A stretch of DNA of 64,000 nucleotides from Paratractidigestivibacter sp963605405. Lineage in GTDB: Bacteria; Actinomycetota; Coriobacteriia; Coriobacteriales; Atopobiaceae. The stretch covers positions 1 through 64,000 of the forward strand of contig CAVCUP010000013.1 in assembly GCA_963605405.1 (NCBI GenBank), in the 5' to 3' direction. This document shows positions 58,233-64,000 of the stretch, piece after piece. Both the position numbers and the translations under genes were made by a program. The notes beneath the pieces are model-generated. The model saw nothing but the letters and a program-made list of their open reading frames with translations, was not told the DNA's origin and made no database searches. The first letter of the stretch is position 1. The number at the start of each line of letters is the position of its first letter.

Positions 58233-59393
58233 TTACTTGATGAGCATCGCGTCGCCGAAGCTGAGGAAGCGGTAACGCTCGTCAATGGCGGCCTGGTAGG
58301 CGGCCATGACCTGCTCGCGGGTGGCGAACGCGGAGACGAGCATCATAAGGGTGCTTCTCGGCACATGGAAGTTCGTGATCATGGCGTCGACCACATGGAA
58401 AGAGGACCCGGGCATGAGGTAAAGGTTCGTGGTCGCGTTCTCACGCGAGACGATGTCGCCGGGCTCCTCGCCGAAGCGGCGGGCGCTGACGCCGCACGCG
58501 TCGCCCGCGCAGCCCGACTCCCACGCGCTCTCGAGCGAGCGAACCGACGTCGTGCCCACGGCCACGACGCGGTGGCCGGCCGCCTTGGTCGCGTGGACGG
58601 CGTCGACCACCTCCTGCGATACGTGGTAGCGCTCCGTGTGCATGACGTGCTCGGTCGGGTCGTCCTCGGTGACCAGGCGGAACGTGTCGATGCCGACCTC
58701 GAGCTCGACGCACGCCCACTGGACGCCCTTGGCGCGGATACGCTCGATTAGCTCGGGCGTGAAGTGGAGACCCGCCGTGGGAGCGGCAGCGGAATGCTCC
58801 TCCTGCATGGCATAGACGGTCTGGTACTTCTCGGGGTCGCCCTCGTACTCGGTGATGTAGGGCGGCAACGGCACATGGCCCGCGGCATGGATGGCCTCGT
58901 CGAGGGTCATCGGCTCGCCGTCCGCGCGTGTTCCCGCGGCGTCGAAGCGAACGAGACGCCCGCCCTTGGAATCCTCCACGAAGTCGACGATAGTGCCGGT
59001 GAGAACGACGGGCGCGGTGTCGGGGGCATGGAGGCCGCCTGCGCGGTACTCGATGACGATGCCCGGCTGCTTCAGGCGCTTGCCGGGGTTGACCAGGCAC
59101 TCCCAGACATGGCCCATCGCGTCAACATCCTCGCGGCGCTTGAGCAGCAGCGTCTCGCAGACGCCGCCGGTGCCGCGCTTCTTGCCGACGAGGCGGGCGG
59201 GAAGCACGCGGGTCTTGTTTGCAACGACGAGGTCGCCCGGCTCGAGGAAATCGATGACGTCCGAGAAGACCTTGTGCTCCACATGGCCGTCCTCGCGGTC
59301 GAGCACGAGCAGGCGGCACGAGTCGCGGGGCTCGGCGGGCGCCTGCGCGATGAGCTCGTCGGGCAGCGGGTAATCGAAGTCGTCGGTGCGCAT
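58233..59393 (-). CDS. queA: S-adenosylmethionine:tRNA ribosyltransferase-isomerase
   Basis: A 386-aa enzyme of queuosine synthesis that adds the cyclopentenyl-epoxide precursor onto preQ1-tRNA, using SAM. The N-terminal DDFDYPLPDELIAQAPAEPRD is diagnostic and conserved with all QueA proteins. ATG 59393 has AGAGGAAC. It is separated from tgt but nearby; queH (60542) adds the last step. Confidence 0.95.
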   Translation of the reverse strand: MRTDDFDYPLPDELIAQAPAEPRDSCRLLVLDREDGHVEHKVFSDVIDFLEPGDLVVANKTRVLPARLVGKKRGTGGVCETLLLKRREDVDAMGHVWECLVNPGKRLKQPGIVIEYRAGGLHAPDTAPVVLTGTIVDFVEDSKGGRLVRFDAAGTRADGEPMTLDEAIHAAGHVPLPPYITEYEGDPEKYQTVYAMQEEHSAAAPTAGLHFTPELIERIRAKGVQWACVELEVGIDTFRLVTEDDPTEHVMHTERYHVSQEVVDAVHATKAAGHRVVAVGTTSVRSLESAWESGCAGDACGVSARRFGEEPGDIVSRENATTNLYLMPGSSFHVVDAMITNFHVPRSTLMMLVSAFATREQVMAAYQAAIDERYRFLSFGDAMLIK

Positions 59394-59482
59394 GGTGTTC
59401 CTCTCGTCGGTGTTTTCCGCGAACCAGTGTAGCGCGGCCATGCGGCGAGAGGGGCAACCCGGAAACGCCTGCGGAGAAACAA

Positions 59483-59512
59483 CGGGGCGCCGAGAGAATC
59501 CTCGGCGCCCCG
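59483..59512 (-). terminator. Terminator of the SDR gene
   Basis: Perfect 12-bp stem CGGGGCGCCGAG (59483-59494) and CTCGGCGCCCCG (59501-59512), minus-strand tail TTGTTTCTC. Confidence 0.85.
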
Positions 59513-59569
59513 CGTCTCCATGCTCAGATAAAGCGGAACTCCCCGACGGGCGGTTCCTTTGGGCGGCCC

Positions 59570-60370
59570 CTACGGGCGCTGGCCCATGCCGCCCTCGAGG
59601 GTGACGGTCTCGCCGTTCATGTACTTGAAGTCCGGGCCGCAGAGCTGGACGACCACGCGGCCGATCTCCTTCTCGACATCGCCGTAGTGGCCGGCCGGCG
59701 GCATGTGGACGTTGGCCTTGAAGGCCTCAGGGTAGGCGGCCTCGAAGTTCTCGAGCTGCGCCGTCCAGGCCAGCGGGCACACGACGTTGACGTTGATGCC
59801 GTCGGGTCCCCACTCGTTGGCGGCCACGCGAGAGAGGCCGCGGATGCCCTCCTTGGCGGCGGCGTAGGAGCACTGACCGTAGTTGCCGAAGAGTCCGGCG
59901 CCGGAGGCGAAGTTGACCACGGAGCCGCGGGTCTCCTTGAGGTGCGGGTAGGCCTTCTGCATATACAGGAACGCGGCATAGAGCCCCGAGTAGATGGCGA
60001 GGTTGAACTGGTCCATGGTGTGGTCGGCGATGGTCACGCCCGAGGCGCTGGCCTGCGCGTTGTTGACCACGGCGTCGATGCGCCCGAACTTCTCGACGGC
60101 CTTGTCGATGACGTTTTGGACGACGGCCTCGTTGTCGGCGCCGGCAGAGACGTCGGCCTGGACGGGCAGGACCTCGATGCCGTAGTCGGCCTCGAGCGAC
60201 TCCTTGGCCGCCTCGAGCTTGGCCACGTTGCGGCCGGTGATGACGAGGTTCGCGCCTTCCTTGGCGAAGGCGATGTCGATGCCGTAGCCGATGGAGCCGG
60301 CGCTGCCGTCCTTGAGCGTCGCCTTGCCGCCGCCGGTGACGATGACGGTCTTTCCAGTGAACAGGCCCAT
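59570..60370 (-). CDS. Short-chain dehydrogenase/reductase with expanded glycine loop
   Basis: A 266-aa classical SDR with the catalytic Ser/Tyr/Lys (NFASG; YAAAK). The cofactor glycine motif is unusual: after TGGG there is an insert (KATLKDGSAG) before SIGYG, rather than TGxxxGxG alone. NNAQAS and the C-terminal region are normal. It is an NAD(P)-dependent oxidoreductase, but the substrate cannot be read. ATG 60370 has AAAGGGG upstream; the 36-codon longer frame is rejected. It lies between queA and queH but is unlikely to be in the queuosine pathway. Confidence 0.85.
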   Translation of the reverse strand: MGLFTGKTVIVTGGGKATLKDGSAGSIGYGIDIAFAKEGANLVITGRNVAKLEAAKESLEADYGIEVLPVQADVSAGADNEAVVQNVIDKAVEKFGRIDAVVNNAQASASGVTIADHTMDQFNLAIYSGLYAAFLYMQKAYPHLKETRGSVVNFASGAGLFGNYGQCSYAAAKEGIRGLSRVAANEWGPDGINVNVVCPLAWTAQLENFEAAYPEAFKANVHMPPAGHYGDVEKEIGRVVVQLCGPDFKYMNGETVTLEGGMGQRP

Positions 60371-60541
60371 GTAGTGCCCCTTTCGCGTGTCGGCTCCGAG
60401 CGCGGATGCGCGGTTCGCCGAATTTAGTGCGACACACCATAAAACGTGGGCACGGATTCGAAAAGAGGCTCTCGGCAATCGGTCCGAACGAGCGTGCCGG
60501 ACGGCAAGAAGCCAGGCGAACGGCCCGGACCCGCGCCCGCT

Positions 60542-61213
60542 CTAGGCGCCCTGTGCCCCCGAAGCCGCGCGGGCGGCGCGCTCCTCGGCCTTTTGCCGCT
60601 TACGCTCATCGCGGGCCTCGTGGCGCTCGACGCAGGCCTCGGCAGCGGAGAACCGGCATCCGCAGTAGTTCTGCCGGTACATCCCGAGCTCGCGGCTCTC
60701 GCGCGTGGCGTCCGGGTAGAACGGCCGGAAATCCCGCCAGACCGGCTCGAGTCCCAGCGCGCCGGCTATCTTTTCAAGCAGCTCGCCGCAGTCGTCGAAG
60801 AGCTGGTAGGGAGAGACGGCGAGCGTGGTGGAGACACGGGCGAAGCCCATCTGGCCCGCGACCCGGCACGCCTCGGCGAGCCGCAGCGCATAGCAGGCGC
60901 GGCAGCGTGCCCGGCGATCGAACCCGTGAGGCGCCACCGCGCGCTCCCAGGCGTCGCGGTCGTCACCGGCCACGACTACGTCGACGCGCGCCACGTCGCG
61001 TGCCCAGGCCTGCAGTGTCTCCAGCCGCAGCTCATGCTCGGCCACGGGCTGGATATTGGGGTTCGTCCAGATGATGGTGGGCTCGTATCCCTGCTCGCGC
61101 AGGAGCTTGAGTGGCTCGAGCGAGCAGGGCCCGCAGCATGCGTGCAGAGCGAGGGGGATGCGGCCGGCCGCATCCCCCATAGAGTCGGTATTTGTGAATG
61201 AACCGCAGCTCAA
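60542..61213 (-). CDS. queH: Epoxyqueuosine reductase QueH
   Basis: A 223-aa protein of the QueH (DUF208) family, which reduces epoxyqueuosine to queuosine in tRNA without the cobalamin of QueG. Cysteine motifs CCGPC (26-30), RCRACY, and YCGC are the family ligands. The start is TTG 61213, after GGGAG in the end of the SPFH gene; ATG 61180 would remove 11 residues. It starts 5 bp after the SPFH gene stop, so the two are translationally close. With tgt and queA this gives the queuosine end-steps; preQ1 genes were not seen. Confidence 0.9.
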   Translation of the reverse strand: MSCGSFTNTDSMGDAAGRIPLALHACCGPCSLEPLKLLREQGYEPTIIWTNPNIQPVAEHELRLETLQAWARDVARVDVVVAGDDRDAWERAVAPHGFDRRARCRACYALRLAEACRVAGQMGFARVSTTLAVSPYQLFDDCGELLEKIAGALGLEPVWRDFRPFYPDATRESRELGMYRQNYCGCRFSAAEACVERHEARDERKRQKAEERAARAASGAQGA

Positions 61214-61217
61214 TGCC

Positions 61218-62312
61218 CTACTGCTCCCCGCCCTGCGGGTTCGGCGTCGCCTGCGCCGCCACCTGCTGCTTGTAGAAGTCGGCGCTCGCAGCGAAGTCGC
61301 CCGGCAGCACCACCGAGGAGGAACCCTTGGCGGCGAAGGCCTCCATCATGCTCACCCACTGCGTGTACTCAAAGAGGCGGTTCGCCTCGGCGCTCGTGAG
61401 CTCGGAGCCCTTGATGGTGTCGATGGACTCCTTGATGCCGCGCGCGATGGCGATGCGCTGATCGGCGATGCCCTTGCCCTCCGCGGCCATGGCCTCGGCC
61501 TTGGCCTGCGCCGCGATGACGGTCTTTGCGCGGGCGGCGTTCGCGTCGTTCTGCGCGGAGGCGAGGTTGTTCTTGGAGGCCACGATGCGGTTCATGGACT
61601 CCTGGACCTCCTTCGGCAGGCGGATGGAGGTGATGAGCGTGGTCACGAGCACGTAGCCGTAGTCGAGCATCTTCTTTGCCACGACCTCGTCGATGGCGGT
61701 GGCGATGGCGTCCTTCTCGGAGAAGACCTCGTCGAGCGTGCGGTTCGGGATCTGGCTGCGCAGGGCGTCGGCCAGGTAGTCCTTCATCTGCGCGACGGGG
61801 TCGGTGAGCGTGTAGAAGCTCTTCCAGATGCCGGAGTCCTCGCCGCCGTTGACGTTCGTCTGGTCGACGTGGTACTGGATGGACACGTCGAGCTCGATGG
61901 TCACGTTGTCCTGGGTCTTGGCGTCGAAGGTCATGTGCTCATCCTCGGTCATGAGGTCGATGTCGTGCGTGACGTCGATGAAGGGGACCTTCACGTGGAA
62001 GCCCGGGCCCGCGGTGCCCGCGAAGCGGCCGAGGCGCTCGATGATGGCCACGTGCTGCTGACGCACGACGTAGCCGGTGGACAGGACGAGCGCGACGACG
62101 ATGACGAGAAGGACGATAAGCAACATGGTTGGCACGGCTCCTTCGAGGAAGCGGGTGGAATAGGAGAAAACACTCAGGCTGGACAGCAGGTAGACGATCG
62201 TGAAGAGGACCTGGAACGCGGCGAAGGCAAAGACCAGCGCAAGCAGGGCCCTCGCCCAGCGAGGAACGCCTGAGGGCCTCTTTTTACGGGGACGACGGGG
62301 ATGCGAAGACAT
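61218..62312 (-). CDS. SPFH/Band 7 (prohibitin-domain) membrane protein
   Basis: A 364-aa protein with two closely spaced hydrophobic segments (about 23-48 and 62-80) and an SPFH domain beginning VRQQHVAIIERLGRFAGTAGPG. A long alpha-helical coil follows (about 240-330), typical of stomatin/flotillin-like proteins that oligomerise in membrane microdomains. ATG 62312 has a strong GGAGGTGG. No NfeD-family partner lies next to it. Confidence 0.9.
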   Translation of the reverse strand: MSSHPRRPRKKRPSGVPRWARALLALVFAFAAFQVLFTIVYLLSSLSVFSYSTRFLEGAVPTMLLIVLLVIVVALVLSTGYVVRQQHVAIIERLGRFAGTAGPGFHVKVPFIDVTHDIDLMTEDEHMTFDAKTQDNVTIELDVSIQYHVDQTNVNGGEDSGIWKSFYTLTDPVAQMKDYLADALRSQIPNRTLDEVFSEKDAIATAIDEVVAKKMLDYGYVLVTTLITSIRLPKEVQESMNRIVASKNNLASAQNDANAARAKTVIAAQAKAEAMAAEGKGIADQRIAIARGIKESIDTIKGSELTSAEANRLFEYTQWVSMMEAFAAKGSSSVVLPGDFAASADFYKQQVAAQATPNPQGGEQ

Positions 62313-62461
62313 AGAGCCACCTCCAAGAGGCGAGGCCGGCCGCCGCGGCCGGGCTTAAGGTCAACGGTGCTCAGGTTCCCAAGGCCGCGAAACCCGCGGG
62401 CGGGGCCTACGAACATGTTCACAGTATACGTGACCTCGCGCGGCGGACGGTAAGCCCGCGG

Positions 62462-63235
62462 TCAGCGGCCGAGGCCGAACCCGGCGCAGATCCGCTCGGC
62501 CGAGGCGGTCATCTCCCGCGAGAACACGGAGTCCCATTTGCGGCGGCAGAAGGCGCGCAGCCACTCGACGAGCCCCTCGTCCGCATCGGCCGTCTGGCCC
62601 TCTTTCTCGGCGAGAAGCGCGAGGAGCTCCTCATCGGGAAGATCGCGGTAGGTGTCCTCGAACACGATTCCCTCAAGCGGGAAACGCCCGGGCTTCTTGC
62701 GCCTTAGCTGCGCCGGGGCCGGGTAGCCGGCAACGAGCAAGCTCACCGGGACGACCCAGCGAGGGCAGCCGAGGATGCGGGCCTGCTCCTCGCAGTTCTC
62801 GAGGATGTCGCCTATATAACAGGACCCGAGTCCCAGGGCATGGGCCGCGACCACGGCGTTCTGCGCCGCGATCATGGTGTCCTCGAGCGCGAGAAACAGA
62901 TCGCCGGCCCCCGGGTCACGGGGGTCCGCGCCGACGAGCTGGAAGCCCCTGTGCCACCTGCGGACATCCGCGCAGAACGCGAGCACCAAGGGGGCCTTGG
63001 CAATAAAGGGCTGGTTGTCGCAGGAGACGGCGAGCGCGTCCTTTTTCGCCTGGTCGCGAACGACGATGATGCTGTAGAGCTGCTCGTTGCCCGCGGTCGG
63101 TGCCTGGCAGGCCGCCTCGAGGACGGCGCGCTCAACCTCGGCGGCCACGGCCTCGCCCGTGAAGGCCCTGACCGATTTTCGCTCATGGAGCTGACGAAGC
63201 ACCTCGTTGCCCAGCATATCGGTGGTCCGGTTCAT
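62462..63235 (-). CDS. Nitroreductase-family FMN protein
   Basis: A 257-aa flavin-dependent oxidoreductase. The FMN-binding start ERKSVRAFTGEAV and the glycine-rich LGLGSCYIGDILE are visible; the C-terminal ~60 residues extend beyond the simplest members. It would reduce nitro- or quinone-type substrates, or an unknown physiological one. ATG 63235 has GGGGGGAG. Confidence 0.88.
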   Translation of the reverse strand: MNRTTDMLGNEVLRQLHERKSVRAFTGEAVAAEVERAVLEAACQAPTAGNEQLYSIIVVRDQAKKDALAVSCDNQPFIAKAPLVLAFCADVRRWHRGFQLVGADPRDPGAGDLFLALEDTMIAAQNAVVAAHALGLGSCYIGDILENCEEQARILGCPRWVVPVSLLVAGYPAPAQLRRKKPGRFPLEGIVFEDTYRDLPDEELLALLAEKEGQTADADEGLVEWLRAFCRRKWDSVFSREMTASAERICAGFGLGR

Positions 63236-63275
63236 ATGCGCTCCCCCCTCTGCTCGCGCCGCCGACCGGCGGACG

Positions 63276-63806
63276 TCAGTCTTCCCTCAACAAGACGATA
63301 CCGAACTCGGCGTCCCGCACATGCGTGCAGCCGGGCTCGCGGAATATCTCGGCGACCATGAGCAGGTCGCCGGCACACCCGGAAAGATGGGTCCCCGCGA
63401 GCGCGGCCGCGAGCGCCGGCGCGCCGAGCGCGACGGACGCGCACACGAGCGCCGCCGTCACCGCGACCGAAGGCGCGAGGAGCACGGCGACCTCGGCCCC
63501 CTTGCGCGCCACCGCCCCGTTCGCGCTCGTGTAGAGAAACGCGTCCTTGAGGCCGAAGGTCACGCGCGCCCCGGGCACGAGCAGCTTGAACGCCGCGGCG
63601 TGCACGAGCTCGTGAGCCGGCAGCGCGACGAGCGACGCCAAGACGTACGCCGCGATCCATGCCGGCCCGAGCCTATCGCCTGAGCCGGCGACGAACGCGA
63701 ACACGCAGCCGGCAGCCCCGGCCGCCAGGAACACCAGCGAGCAGGCGACCATCCGGCCCCGCAGGACCTCGTCGGAGAGGATGTCTATGTCGGCGATTTT
63801 TCTCAT
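63276..63806 (-). CDS. Membrane zincin-like protein (DUF3267-type)
   Basis: A 176-aa integral membrane protein with about four hydrophobic segments and HELVH (65-69), the HExxH zinc motif in PAHELVHAAAFK, as in the DUF3267 putative metalloprotease group. A second part reads TSANGAVARKGAEVAVLLAPS. Proteolytic activity is inferred from the motif only. ATG 63806. It lies 40 bp before the nitroreductase gene. Confidence 0.75.
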   Translation of the reverse strand: MRKIADIDILSDEVLRGRMVACSLVFLAAGAAGCVFAFVAGSGDRLGPAWIAAYVLASLVALPAHELVHAAAFKLLVPGARVTFGLKDAFLYTSANGAVARKGAEVAVLLAPSVAVTAALVCASVALGAPALAAALAGTHLSGCAGDLLMVAEIFREPGCTHVRDAEFGIVLLRED

Positions 63807-63891
63807 GTGGCCCAGATTACTCCCCTCGCCGGCCGTTGTGTGATACTAAGAAGGTTGAAACCGAACAAGGCGCAACGCAAAGGAGCACGCG

Positions 63892-64000
63892 ATGCCCGAG
63901 ACCCGTCCCACCTTCCCCAAGCGCGCCGTCGTCACCGGCGGCATGCCCTACGGCAACAAGAACCTGCACTTCGGCCACATCGGCGGCGTCTTCGTGCCCG
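63892..64000 (+). CDS. Methionine-tRNA ligase-like class I tRNA synthetase, N-terminal part
   Basis: Thirty-six codons are visible before the window ends. The N-terminus reads VVTGGMPYGNKNLHFGHIGG, with the class I HIGH motif as HFGH. The MPYGNKNLH stretch and context fit MetRS, though in some lineages this variant is annotated only as a class I synthetase. ATG 63892 has AAAGGAG (63879-63885). Confidence 0.65.
   Translation, partial: MPETRPTFPKRAVVTGGMPYGNKNLHFGHIGGVFVP

Overview
The window is a GC-rich, gene-dense bacterial chromosome segment with most genes on the minus strand. It holds vertical housekeeping and metabolic genes with no transposase, integrase, phage gene, CRISPR array or rRNA. 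The lineage is probably Actinomycetota, class Coriobacteriia (Collinsella/Olsenella-like). This is inferred from high GC, an actinobacterial-type Rho with a long charged N-terminal insert, an intact PTS, and lone lineage-type families (SPFH protein, VanZ, RecJ-helicase fusion). No 16S gene is present to confirm it.

Layout, left to right. 0-7 kb: the 5' end of gdhA, tRNA-Gly and tRNA-Pro, a lipid kinase, PTS enzyme I with a PfkB sugar kinase, tRNA-Arg with a duplicated 3' end, a Nudix hydrolase, and tRNA-Lys x2 and tRNA-His. 7-17 kb: a SWIM-SNF2 helicase, an S33 peptidase, and aspartate-family genes (asd, lysC leftward; thrC-thrB rightward). 17-22 kb: a complete Liv-type branched-chain amino acid importer (livK-H-M-G-F). 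22-28 kb: a VanZ protein, an envelope-type gene broken at a G8 tract, rho, and a double MarR-like regulator. 28-38 kb: argS, pncB, a radical SAM protein, a WecA/TagO-like transferase, a probable 6S RNA, ilvA, tRNA-Ala, an ABC ATPase and a GT2-GtrA fusion. 38-44 kb: the ilvD-ilvB-ilvN-ilvC biosynthetic cluster. 44-46 kb: an unidentified structured RNA, infC-rpmI-rplT and tRNA-Leu. 46-56 kb: an MBL hydrolase, Rel, a RecJ-RecQ-like fusion, a solitary SecD-like protein, tgt and ptsH. 56-64 kb: a coiled-coil tail-anchored protein, a 41-bp-period inverted repeat array, queA, an SDR, queH, an SPFH protein, a nitroreductase, a zincin-like protein and the 5' end of a MetRS-like gene.

How the genes work together. 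The window encodes threonine synthesis steps (LysC, Asd, ThrB, ThrC; homoserine dehydrogenase is not here). Threonine can then enter isoleucine synthesis through IlvA and IlvBN-C-D, alongside a dedicated branched-chain amino acid importer. PtsI and PtsH (HPr) are both here but about 52 kb apart. Tgt, QueA and QueH give the tRNA-borne half of queuosine formation; no preQ1 synthesis genes are in view. Rel, Rho, infC-rpmI-rplT, argS and the tRNAs are core growth-control and translation genes.

Items most worth following up: the 41-bp-period inverted array (57918-58179), the G-tract frameshift gene (22888-24122), the RecJ-helicase fusion, the structured RNA at 44314-44590 ending in an intrinsic terminator, and the AT-hook-like repeats in Rho.
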